Assembly: GCA_003184365.1 (NCBI GenBank)
Contig: NKYR01000103.1
Span: 1-64,000 of the forward strand
Direction of reading: 5' to 3'
Source of the DNA: Evernia prunastri
Lineage: Eukaryota > Ascomycota > Lecanoromycetes > Lecanorales > Parmeliaceae
Length of the DNA: 64,000 nucleotides
Shown: positions 1-11,221 of the stretch, in pieces
Layout: every line of letters begins with the position of its first letter
Position numbering within the stretch: the stretch's first letter is position 1
Position numbers and translations under genes: made by a program
Notes under the pieces: generated by a model
What the model was told of the DNA's origin: nothing
The model's database searches: none
The model's input: the letters and a program-made list of their open reading frames with translations, nothing else

Positions 1-706
1 TGCGTACCATGCTCATATGTGGGGAGAAAAGTACCAAATCCAGCCAAAATTAGGAAGCCATTATTGGAATTATCAAATAATTCAGTCAGACCACGGGATT
101 CGGACAAAAGGAAACGGCGACAGCGAGCCCCTAGAAGTATTCATGGCTGTAAACTATGTGATATTCATATATGTAATCATATTGCGTGTTGGAAGGAGCA
201 TTTGGAAGCAATACCATGTACATAGATTTTTGGTGGGGGATGCCAAGACATTTTGTGCCCACGGCGCCAATCCGTGGGATAACCATTGCTTAAGGGTTTT
301 CACCCTTTGCCTTCTGAAACCTGGCTACAGGGCGCGTTAGTGGTCTATCTAAGAGATCCACGTCATTTATAAAGCTGTAGCTTGGGGGCGGAGAAGAAGA
401 ACGTACAAAATGTAAGTTTTAGATTGTTTCATTCATAGTTTTGTTTCCCCATGCGGCACAAGCGGCCACGGTAGGTATTTTAGCAGAGCCTTGAGTTGAA
501 ATTTAATCCAGAGTGGAGGAACGTCACTGAGGTGAGCAACGGAGATGAACGAGAAGCAAGGCACAGCAATTGCCCTGGCACTTAAAAGAAGCCAGTTCCC
601 CATCGTCTACATCCATCATCTATTGAAAGTTCGTGCCCATTTCGGATCTCAAAAAACTACACCGCGAGTGCTGTACCATCTTTAGAGACAATTGAGCTCT
701 GTCACG
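1..706. other. upstream spacer, no gene recognised
   Basis: Short overlapping reading frames on the plus strand near 17-340 have no recognisable domain or signal peptide and no plausible splice continuation. The last 100 bases or so should hold the promoter of the gene that starts at 707. I see nothing else here. Confidence 0.5.
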
Positions 707-1502
707 ATGTTGATCAAGATTTTTTTCGCGGGGGCAGCTATTGTACCCTTAACACTCGCTTATCCATCATCCGAGGGGAGCTCTGACTCTAACCTGCTCT
801 TCAAGCGAGCAGGTACTACCGCACAACTGGGCGACTATACTGGCGACACGAGCTCTTACCCCGACGGCTCCGGAACGTATGTAGACTCGAAAGACCAAGG
901 CACCTATGCTAGCGGAGTCAAATGCTGGACTGACATCGTAAGTCTCCTCTCGGCGCGGCGTAGATTAGAAGGATCGCAAAGAATAGCTATAGCAGTACTG
1001 ACTGTCATAGTTCTACGTGAGCAATGAGTACCAAGCACAGGCATGAACACCCATGAAAGAGAACACAATCGATTGCGCCCGCACCAGCATCTGCGCCTCC
1101 AGCTCTCAGGATGCAACTCAGAACTGCGGTTCCTGGAGCATCACCTGGGGTAACGAGATCGAAGTCGACATCATGGAGAAAATTGGCCTCGAGGTCCAGG
1201 AAAACATCGACAACACCTGGCTCAAGAGCAAATGCATTACCGCGACTGTGCTCAATACTTGCACTTGGAACGATCAGTTGTGCCATGCGCTCTGGACTAG
1301 CAGCGTTGTGCAGGTCTTTTATGGGTACATTCGCAGGAGGTGCAGTGGGGGCAGGAGCGGGTTCACGAGCAAGCCGGATTATACGGCGTGGAGTCATGAC
1401 TACAGCTGGAATCAGCCGAGTCCCCAGACTAGGCTGGGGTGCGGCGCTTTGTGTGATGAGACTACGTATCCGGAGCCTGTTCCGGCCGTGGGCGCGACAT
1501 AG
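707..1502 (+). pseudogene. cysteine-rich secreted protein, interrupted by an in-frame TGA
   Basis: The ATG at 707 opens a signal peptide (MLIKIFFAGAAIVPLTLAYP) and a mature part rich in Cys, Gly, Ser and Tyr. Exon 1 ends at 937, followed by a GT-AG intron 938-1010 (73 nt). Exon 2 starts FYVSNEYQAQA and then meets TGA at 1044-1046. The same frame goes on with convincing coding sequence (ENTIDCARTSIC, NCGSWSITWG, TCTWNDQLCHALW, YIRRRC, LGCGALCDE) to a stop at 1500-1502. About ten cysteines are evenly spaced, suggesting a disulfide-rich extracellular protein. Using the acceptor at 1060-1061 instead (intron 938-1061) would skip the stop and give 223 residues, but would drop the coding-like FYVSNEYQAQA stretch. 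I therefore prefer a nonsense mutation. Function unknown. Confidence 0.6.
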
Positions 1503-2817
1503 TCATGGTACATTCAAGACTGGACGGATGGGTGGTGAGTATTCACTTGATCCTTCGGCTTTAGCAGATGGTAACAGGCTCCCGAGTCCAGAACTTTGGG
1601 TTGAGTATGAGCACGCTGGTGTTGCACTCGAGCTTGTGCTTCATTATGAATATCGTAGAAACAATGAGTTGCGTCGAGATATGCTTTCAAGTCACTGATT
1701 CTCCCTGGCTCCAATTGCGCCGTTCATGGCTCAATCACACAGATCTAATACTCTCTATTCTTTGACCGTCTTCACCTCGACAAGAGAGCGATCGCAGTCT
1801 TCCAGAGATATCTGTATATGCAAGCAAGTTCTCTGATTCACGTGATGAGTTTGTGCGTAGCGTCTCCTTCGGCTCTGCCATATATCAGAAATGAAAGGTG
1901 ACTTGATGTTAATTCTTCTGTGATAGCGTCGAACAGAAGCCTTTTCGTTGAATTTCATGAGTTGACTTGCATCTACAGCGCAGTCATTCTATTCGTAAAA
2001 GGTGAACTTCATGCCCCGATCATCATGATTCATGCTCCTACTTCCTCGAGCTGAATTGCGGCCTTGCAAAGCTTGTTGCACCACCGAGTACAACAACAAT
2101 TCGAGGCTTAAATTCGATATTGAGGCGCGACCGCCCTTCAACAAGGTTCCTCTTCGGATGTAGATTAGCACCCGCTCTGATCGAACAGCATGTTCAACTA
2201 AATTCATAGACACCTCGATGTAACACTACCGGACTCCGATGAACCTTGCCTCGAAGCATCCTACGCAGACCGAGAAAACAAAGTCAAAATTAGGGTTTGT
2301 TGAAGTTTTCGCCGCGCCTGCAGGCGGTGGCTTGCCACGCATGGGAGCTTGGCATCAAAGTCTACGGGAAAGGTCGTTGTGCGGTGCGCGTAAGTCTTGA
2401 AAATCTAGGTTTGTTAGAACATGAGACGGCGACATGCAATCTCCAGGAAGGCGAACGTGAAATCATCATAAAATGCATGTCGCGCTGATGGTATTTCTTT
2501 TAGGGTACACTTCCCAGCGACCACGGGCTCCTCCGCGTAAGCGCTTGAAATTGATTGGCTGCCCCAAACTGCACATTCAGATGGCGTTATGCAAAGCTGG
2601 ATGTATAGGTGAAACCATGTATCTTCAAGAGTAAGATCCACTGCGGGGTACATGAATTGTAGTTCGACGTCATTGTGTTCATTGCAGAGGATATGGAGAC
2701 CAGATCGCATAAATAGAAGGATATTGCTGTCCTGAACTCTTGATCTTGCATCCTTGCCCCATGATTTCTTACAGAGTATCTCTATTTCCGTTACCATCGT
2801 CGAGTACAGTCAGTATC
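1503..2817. other. intergenic, no gene recognised
   Basis: Only short frames on both strands, without domains, signal peptides or consistent splice signals. The 127-codon minus frame at 2414-2797 overlaps the presumed promoter of the CFEM gene and has no protein-like motif. Confidence 0.5.
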
Positions 2818-4367
2818 ATGCCTTCATTGTCTATCTTCATGCTGCTCGCCTTGTCAGCCGTCGCAGTCATGGCCACAAACATCACCGGTGACCCCACAAA
2901 TCTCGCCAATTGGCCCCAATGTGCTGTAAGCAGTTTTTAACCACTCCGGTGTTTGCAAAAATCATCTGATGAACCTTTCGAGCAGCAAAGATGCATTCCC
3001 CTCGGCTTCACAGCCCCAGCTTCCTGCAACAGTCTCTCGAACCTAACTTGTATCTGCCAAACGTCCGCATTCTCTCTTTCCATTGCCGCTTGCGAACAGA
3101 CCACATGCAGTACCGAAGAGTTCAATCGTAAGGAAACTCCCTCTACTCCAAAGTCATCCATCATTCACTGATGAAAACTCCAGAAATTCAAGCTCTAAGC
3201 GCTCCGCTATGTGCCCCTGTTGGCGGCCAACCTGCAAGCGTAATATCATCAGTTAGCTCCTATTTGGCCACTGCATCACTCACAGTATCTGGCTTGCCGA
3301 CATACCCAGTCGAAACCACCGCGATTACAGCTGTGAGTGCCATCCAGGCGACAGCTACTCCAGTGCCCGACCGCGGTGACCCATCAAATATATTAACCTA
3401 TCCGCTGTGCGCTGTAAGTAAATCATAGAATGTTTTCCACAAGCCAACAGTATCTCCTCTCTCGAGTCCCTCTTCACATGAGTTAGTACAACCAGTAACG
3501 GGGTTCAATAGCAAACTTGCTCTAACGAAAGCGTTCCACTGGCCGGCTGCGATCTTAGCAGCATTGACTGTACATGCGGGACTGTATTTCGTAGCGCGAC
3601 AGCAGCCTGCGAGGAAATTATCTGCAATGCTGTAGATAAATCGAGTAAGTAAATCTACTTGCGCGGTGGTATTCCATCCAATACCCTTGTTGCTGATTCC
3701 AAGCCAACAGCCACACAAATCCTCGCCCAAGAACTCTGCGGTCCAGTCTACCAGAACATGCCGTCTCTCGGCTCGGCTGTCTCTTCAGCCATTGCGTCGG
3801 CAACCTCTGTCGCCGCATCTGTTGCTTCCAAGGATCCGACGAAGAGTGCGAGTTACCCACTCTGTGCTGTAAGTCGTTTACCCTCCTTCCACGTTTCGAA
3901 CGAGGTGTTTGCACGTTCGAAAGAAGTGACCGTCAACTAGCAAAATTGTCAAAACGCATCCCTCCCCGCCTCCGGCTGCGGTAGCCTCTCAAATCGTAGC
4001 TGCATTTGCAAACAAGCGAGCTTCCTAAACTCCAGCATCAACGCCTGTGAAGCAAGCACGTGCAGTGCCTCTGACCTTCAAAGTATGATGAACTCCTTTT
4101 TCTTATCTTTATTTTGTTGGCTTGAGCTAGCGATATCCATATCTGCATACTAATTCCTGATTGTGGGTAGTCACCGCGGACCTCGCGGACTTACTCTGCA
4201 ACCCAGTTGGCGGCATCGGGAATGCAACCAATGCAAATTATAGTGCTACAGCTAGTACGCCTACGCCGACCGCGTATACCGGAAACGCGATTACTGTAAT
4301 GGAACTTTCGCTTGGCTGGGTCGTGGTGGGACTAGTTGGAGCGTTAGGCTTGCAAGTTCTTTTGTGA
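2818..4367 (+). CDS. GPI-anchored surface protein with three CFEM domains
   Basis: Seven exons: 2818-2925, 2986-3127, 3184-3413, 3512-3644, 3711-3868, 3941-4082 and 4171-4367, giving 369 residues. The start at 2818 is chosen because it opens a clean signal peptide (MPSLSIFMLLALSAVAVMA); an upstream in-frame ATG at 2740 does not. Three CFEM domains follow at roughly residues 30-100, 155-225 and 250-325, each with eight cysteines in the family pattern (CAxxC near the start, CxC in the middle, a late Cys after a short helix). Domains 1 and 2 are followed by Thr/Ser/Pro-rich linkers. The C-terminus after ITVMELSLG is hydrophobic and fits a GPI-anchor signal. CFEM proteins are fungal extracellular or wall proteins; some bind haem, others act in adhesion or host interaction. 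The haem-ligand Asp of the CFEM consensus is Asn, Ser and Asn here, so haem binding is doubtful. Confidence 0.9.
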
Positions 4368-6485
4368 ATGGAGCTGCAGCAACAGATAAATCGACTCGCT
4401 TCGACTAAAATAGAGTTCCTGTGATGGCTGGTAGTAGTAATGGAACGGTCTCAGGCGGCTTTTACAAAGTCATAACAGTCATTCATTTACATTAGGCGCC
4501 TTAAGCACCAAAAAAACCTTGCACATCACAGTAATCACAAGCCTTAGCACCTTGCTTGAAAACTGTCTTATTAGAATCAGCCATTCAATGGCCCGCATTG
4601 ACGTGCTACCTAACGCGTGCTATGCTAGGCAATTATGGCATCAATATCAGTGCATCCTCATGTTCGTCAATGCTCCACTTTCAGTACGTACGTTTCAGTC
4701 CCAATTTTAGGCATCTCATTCATCGCTAATTCGTTTCGCGTTAGCATCCTCCCCTTTTTCACTTAGAAGATAGCAACCGCATTGTCTTTATCGATTCCCA
4801 TTACGGTTAGATTTTGGAAGTAGCTAATCGACCGGCGATCCAGCAGCCCGGTGAAGCGCCTCAAGCTGGCCGACAACTACCAAGTTCTCGAAGGCCAGCA
4901 TTAAATATCAAATGAAGTTCAGAAGCATGAAATCCGCGACTAGAATAAAGCACTAACACAAAAAGACCCAATCACTCTGCCCAGGGTCGCACACATCTTA
5001 TAGCTGGCACCAACATCCACCTCATTTCGAGAAAGGGTCGTTTGGTTCGTGTGACCTTACAAGTCGGAGGTGGTGTAACGATTATAAAACAGTTTGGCAC
5101 ACTGACTCATTATCGACTTACTGTAGACTCCTCTTGAATCACGCCTCTCGGTTTGGACTTGTCTTACTCTTCACGATCTTGAGCGGTGTCTGGTCAATTG
5201 AAAATAGCGCAAATATAGCTTCTACTTGTGCTTCCTAGCCGAGGAAGTTGTATGGCTATCTTGCCTGCTCTTCCAGATTTGTTGTAACATGTTAGCTGTC
5301 TGACAGCTTGTTCACAGGCAGAGAATCTAGAGCTTCTTAGGCAACCTGGGCCGAATCGAGGGTGTCGATACAGCCTTTCTGGTAACAAAAGTTCAGGATA
5401 TAGTCTTGACATTCATTCATGATGAAGATCGATAGAGGATTTGGAGTATGGACTATTGTATTGTTTGTAACTTGAACACAAAAGAGAATTCTTGCCAATT
5501 TGAACGATGAATGATACATGACACTCGAATAGATACGATCCTCTCGGAAATTTTCACGCGGCGCGAGAAAAGTAGGGAAGAAGGCAGATGAGAACTATGA
5601 GATCTAGAGATACGGAACCAGCAGAGGCACATGCGCTCATGCCTATAACCCAGAGTTTGTCTCCACTGGAACCGAAGATGAAGGATGCCAACAGGTAGAC
5701 CTACCTTAAACCTACCTCCGAAGGTCTTCATATTACTCGAGATATAAGTCTTGTCTTGCTACGTCGCCTCTGTGTAGTAAAAGACTGTATCGCCGCTCCT
5801 CTCGTATACTGCGCGGTCATTACGCGTACCGCTCTTGTCTTTACGACTTTTTGCGTCTCTCACCAACTGTATTCATCCAGTAAATTGACAAGAGAATCTG
5901 ATAAGTTGGATGGGATAGAATAGACCGCTCTAAGTTTGTGCCACAGCTCTTCTGGCCGGCGCTTGCCTAACCTAGCATGTTTGATCTCCCTCTGTCCCAA
6001 CATACACTGATTAAGACGATGATTCGTTCTCTGACCTCGTACCCTCCTACTGGCCAGCGGTTAAACGTACACTTTGACTGTTCTATGTGCCCAGAATCCT
6101 TCCGAAGGCTGTGCCTGCGGCTCAGCTAGATTGTGTTTCAGATGCGCACGGATAAATTAAACGAAAAGTCTGTTGTAGAGGTGTCTTTATTGGACGGATC
6201 CCTGGCGGCCCGTCGCTCAAAACTGCAAAATTGCAGCTGAAGAGCTAAGCATCCTTCTGGTCTTGGCGATGACAGGTGACATGGGATGGATGTCTGAACA
6301 CGACTCTATCCATTATTTTGCTTTCTTCTCTACGTTTCCTGTATACTTGTTCCGACTCTGATCCTCTTCCTTGACTTAGTCCTGAACGACGCGTGCTGCT
6401 TTACAACACTGGCCTCGTCGTCCCGCTTTAAAGGTTTCCGTGCGTAAAGATCTGATGTCAGTCGTTTGTCTGTGAAGTAGTCGTG
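4368..6485. other. 2.1-kb intergenic stretch, no gene recognised
   Basis: No frame longer than about 90 codons, none with a recognisable motif. It holds the 3' end region of the CFEM gene and the promoter of the gene at 6486. Confidence 0.5.
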
Positions 6486-9400
6486 ATGCTTAAATGGCCC
6501 ATCGTATTACAGCTTCTTTGCCTACTCAATCTTCCTTCAGTTCTTCTAGCGAAACTGTCTCCTACAGCTAGCCAGTATCACTCGGTGGTGGCATCTTCGA
6601 CACCGGCACCCTACAGTTCTCAAGCGTATCCCAATCTTACAAGTTCCAAGAACCTGTCTTTTGACCAGATCCCGGGTGTTTACGTGCCATTGCCGACTCA
6701 AGACCGAGGTGCCTGCAGCATCACCGACAAATATTGCTTATACAATGGCACCGACAGAAACCCCGATGGCTTGAGTGATCAATGTCTATTGTGGGACAAG
6801 ACCTGCTCTGGAAACCAAACGCTTGCAATTGACCGATTTTTCGGTCAGACACAGCAGTTCCTATATGAGAACGTTTGCTTCATAGATGATGGAGATGGCT
6901 CTGTGGAAGCTAATTGCACCCGCCAGAATACGCCTGCCAGGTACTCGGAATTTGCAAGAATCAAAAGTTGGATGAGATCGTCGCAGTGCATTGCTAGCCA
7001 GGGTGTCTACCAAAAAGCGCACCCAGCTCCAGATACGGAGGGCATGCAGGGAGAGAAACGTGCATATGTAAAACGCGATAACAGCACACAAGGGCGTAAA
7101 TATGGAGGCGGTACATGTTGCGGCACCTGCAATATCGAAGCTGGGAATGTCGACGTCTACTATTGGCCGGTCTTCGATGCGAACGAATCATGTCTTAGCA
7201 TCATTGGCGGCAACATCAATCCTCCCAATTATGGTGCCACGACAGACTCACTTGGTCTCGAGTGAGTCCGCCTCGTCGCCTCTTCCCATTAACTCATTTA
7301 TCATCTTAGGCAAAGCTGACCCCAAGATAATCGCTAGATACTGGGGCTGCACAAAGCCCGTGACAGGCGTTGTAGATGAGTCAGTAACGACCGTCACGAC
7401 TGCCTCCGTCATGATCACAGGCTCGATGTCGTGGAAAGCATACCTGGAGAATCCCTGGGAGTCGCCCCTATGCCCCGCAACGTCTTCATTATCTCCAGCC
7501 TCAAATGCTTCTTTTAGGACACGCGCCTTAGACGGGGAGATCTACGCACGCGGTCATTCCTTGGTTATTCCGGCATCTGTCACCGGCAGTGATGGCTTAC
7601 CTGTAACAACCATGGTTTCTGGAAGCTTCACCTTGTAAGTAGATGCAGAATGTACCTAGACACGCACTAACAGGACTTTCAGCACCTCTCCGTCGATTTA
7701 TGCTGGCTTCAGTAATATAGGTGCATACGACTCTTGCGGTGCGGATGTCATCTCATCGACGATGCTCTCTTTTGCTCCTGGAGAGTTGTCAACCGTTGTT
7801 GGACCTCGCTACTTCGGGAGTATCGCGGCGACAACTTCACCATTCGATTTTGCTGACCTGGTTAGTATTTCCCCGGGCCCTGGAAGCGCTCAGTCCATGA
7901 ACGTGGCTCATCGTTGGAACCACTGAACTAACAAGATCTGCACAGCCATGTCCACCTTATAGCGTTGCTTCTAAAAATTACTACAAGCCTGAACCGGGCG
8001 AGCCATATAGGCCTCTCATCGCCATACCCAGTCAGGTCAGGGATATGGTTCCATGGTTTCAGTACTGCACAGACCTGTGGTTCACGGGCTTTGATCCGCC
8101 GAGAAGTCTTGTCCCAGCAGCAGCGATGGCCCCGGCTGTTACTACCAGTGATCCTGCAGCTCCCACCTCAGCGCCCCAGCCGAATGCGACCCAAGATCCT
8201 GGTCCAAAGAAGACTGCAGCAGTGTCGAATCCAATACCTCTTCCACCATCGATCCAAGACGCGGCTGTACCTAAAGAGACATATTCGGTATCCAAAACCC
8301 AGTCACAGGTGCTCGAATCGACCAATACATTTTCAGTCGTCGAGACCCAAGTATCCCAGCCTCAGCATATATATAGCGACCCAGACTCAACGCATCAGGA
8401 CTCATCACATCAGGGAAATAGCCCGACAGGCTCTAGTAGACAATCAGGTGGCCAGAGTGGTTACAGTGACGATCTCCAATTGCCCGGGGATCCGACAAGT
8501 CCTCACATTACCGCGGTGGCAGAAACAACCCTATCGCTTACTGGTCATACAGTGGTGGCAGGACCATCTGGCATCCATGTCGATGGGGTAAAAGTTGATG
8601 CCAATCAGGTTCCGGTTAGTATCTCTGGAGTGGCGGCTATAAATCAAGGAAACAGCATCGTAGTCGCCAGCCAGATAGTCCATTTCCCTGCTCTGACACA
8701 ACAAGCTGCTACGACCATCGCAGGTCACAGGGTCATTCCTATGACCAACGGTGTGTCAATTGAAGGCACTATTATCACAGGCACGAGTCCTGTGTCAATC
8801 TCCGGAACAACAATATATGCCGATAGGACAGACATTTACATAGGAAGTAAATCATACCCGCTTCCCACAACAAACCCTGCTTCCGTTACGACGTTGGCCA
8901 ATGGAGCAGTAGCACTCCCGGTATCAAACGCAGTATCAATTTATGGAACCATGCTTACCGCTGGCGCACCAGCAGCGACCTTTTCTGGAACTGGCATCTC
9001 TCTTGATGCTTTGAGTAATCTAATCTTCGATGGTACAGGCCAGGCTCTGCCCTCTTTCCCTCCAACAACGACCGAGTCGGACCGGGTCACAACCATTAAT
9101 GGTGTGGCTTTCAAGCTGCTTTCAACTGGTTTATCTGTTGCCGGGACTACCTTGATTCCTGGAGGACCAGCTGTCCAAGTGACCGGCACGCCCATTTCCC
9201 TTGGCTCCTCGGTTATTGTCATTGGTACTAGCTCTGTTCCTGTTTCGTTTGCAGATCCTCAACCACTTATCACAACCATTGGAGGTCAAGTCATCACAGC
9301 AGCCGAAAAAGGTGTCAAGATCGGAGCCGCTACACTGGCCAAAGGAGCGCAAGGAACGACATTAGGTGGCACTTTGGTGTCTCTTGGCTCAGATGGAGAT

Positions 9401-9655
9401 CTGCTTGTTGGCACCCAGACCATCGCTCTCGGAAGTCCGAGCGGAAGCTTGGGAGGATTGATTATGGGAGGGTTTGGACCTAAAACTAGCACGTCAGCAA
9501 CTGGGAGCGCACCGACGAGCATTAACAATGATACAAGCTCGGGTTTGCATATATTCGAAGGAAAAGCCGAATGCTTGAGAAGAACTACTCCGGAAGCAAT
9601 GATTGGTCTGACCATCGCCATACTTTTAACAGTGTATATGCATATATACCAGTGA
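6486..9655 (+). CDS. large secreted or surface protein with Cys-rich N-terminal region and repeated tail
   Basis: Four exons (6486-7261, 7338-7634, 7683-7860, 7946-9655) give 986 residues. The ATG at 6486 opens a signal peptide (MLKWPIVLQLLCLLNLPSVLLA). The first half has paired cysteines and many Asn-X-Ser/Thr sites, with motifs SDQCLLWDKTCSGN, TCCGTC, GNVDVYYWPV, GFSNI, FAPGELST, ADLPCPP and GFDPPR. A Ser/Thr/Pro/Gln-rich linker follows. From about 8543 to 9440 come five tandem repeats of about 60 residues with a G-(V/I)-x(6-8)-G-V-x-(I/V) rhythm, then a short hydrophobic C-terminus (IGLTIAILLTVYMHIY) that could be a GPI signal or a membrane anchor. It is clearly paralogous to the gene at 62036, sharing motifs and one intron position and phase. 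Molecular function unknown; a wall or adhesion role is inference from the architecture. Confidence 0.85.
8543..9440 (+). repeat. five tandem ~60-residue coding repeats
   Basis: Within exon 4 the protein repeats a unit that begins with a Gly-containing strand (GHTVV, GHRVI, NGAVA, NGVAF, GGQVI) and continues with G-V/I-x-I/V and a later (S/T)-G-T/V step. Units start near 8543, 8723, 8900, 9100 and 9281, so the period is close to 180 nt. The DNA copies have diverged, so this is a protein-level repeat rather than a fresh minisatellite. A beta-rich stalk is a reasonable inference. Confidence 0.75.
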
Positions 9656-11062
9656 TCTCTCTTCTTTGTAGAATCATCTTCAAATCCCAATTGCATCTGG
9701 ATACTCATTTTTCTTGCGCCATGACAAGCCACCTGGCGAGAAGACGATAGCTGAAGGATACCAATGGAGAGGCTGTAGACCACCCAGAGTCAATGGGCTA
9801 GATGGCGAATCTCTGGGCCTGTACGCTTAGGACTCTATCAAACAGTGAGACATCGGTATCTCCAGATACAGAGGCAGACAGAAATCTCCTAGCGCACCCG
9901 GGCTGCAAAACCGGACCTCCTATTCCTGCACATCAGAGTAAAATGCGCGACTAGCTTCAGCCTCCATTATGTCTTAGTTACCTCCTCACGTCTTAGGAGT
10001 CCCCGATATTTCTACCATCCAGGTCTATGTACGAGCGGCGTCTGATCCCCCGCCCTCATCCCCTGACCTTCGTAGGCACCAATGCGCTTCCGTGTAGAGG
10101 CTTGATTCGCATCCAGCGTAGCCGACGACAGCGTATTCAGTCTCTTCAATTGCCAGCGCTCCCGTTCCCTTCATCCTTCTCCACCTCTTGAGCAATTTGA
10201 GCCATAGCCGGCAGTGGCTACGTACATTTGCTCTTGCCCTCACAGGCTGGGTAGACGAGGTGCGTGCGGGGTGCTCTGGGTAAGGTCCTGTTGTGGGACT
10301 GGAAGGTTGGAATAGGTAGGGCGCCGAAGAGAGTCTAAAGGCAAGCGGCTGTGGAAGGTACAGAGGAGGTGGCTGGCCTTGTCGCTCCCTGTTTCTGAAG
10401 ACAGCGAAATGGTTAATGCGGCAATTGATAAAAGGTCATGCTGCCAGTCCCGTGCTTTGTCTCCGTTGCTGTAGGGCTGATGTTAGCTCGACGACTATGG
10501 TCCGGACTAACGATAATCCGGGTGAGAGGGCAGCACCAAGTTCCGACAGGTCACCTCGGAAAGGATGTTGGCACCATTGGAGCCTGGTGCTTACCTCTCC
10601 CCGCTTTCCAAGCAACTCATCTCTTCTCTTCATCTCATCTTTGTTACTCAATATAAAATATCGGTCACTTTTACTTGCCTGATTGAAAGGATACCCACGC
10701 AAAACGACATCGTGCTCTTGTCCCCGTTTCTCCTTCACGAGCTCTAAAATGAGACCTCAGCCTTGCAGCTGAAACTGTCAGACATGCATTTTCCGTTCTC
10801 TCCAACCTGGTACTGGCTTACTCTTCTTCGCTCTCGAATTGGTGTGGTGGACTGCTTGGCTCAGCTACTCCTCTACTCTGTCTGCTGGCTTCATGACTTC
10901 GAGGGCCAAGGTTGTCGTCTTCCAACTTGTTGTAAGTCAAGTTATGTTTATAGCCTCTTGCCTTTTCTCATCAATCAGAGCACACGCATAGGACGCGAAT
11001 TTGACACGCTACCGAGAATGATTTGAGCAGGTCCTTGAGCGATCCTTCGCTCACTGCCTGAC
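9656..11062. other. intergenic, no gene recognised
   Basis: Frames at 10025-10243 (-), 10416-10747 (both strands) and 10763-11026 (+) are short and without motifs. The stretch 10600-11060 is rich in TCTTC/CTTTC pyrimidine runs, as is common in fungal promoters, and probably serves the hydrolase gene downstream. Confidence 0.45.
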
Positions 11063-11221
11063 ATGAAGCTTATTACAGAAAGTCCGGGTCTCTTGCTTCT
11101 GTGATGTTGCCGTGTCACCTTTCTCACGGTATTTTTTCATATGGTTGTCTTTGATGAAAGTACATAATACAAGCCAACAACCACCTCCCAAGCTGTGAGG
11201 GGCAGAAATCAGTCATCGCTA

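Noticed and set aside
1044..1046. Programmed stop-codon readthrough at the TGA of the Cys-rich gene
   Set aside because: The downstream context is ACA rather than the CTA favoured for fungal TGA readthrough, so a nonsense mutation or alternative intron is simpler.
2740..2817. Longer N-terminus for the CFEM protein
   Set aside because: Starting at 2740 would bury the signal peptide behind 26 extra residues.
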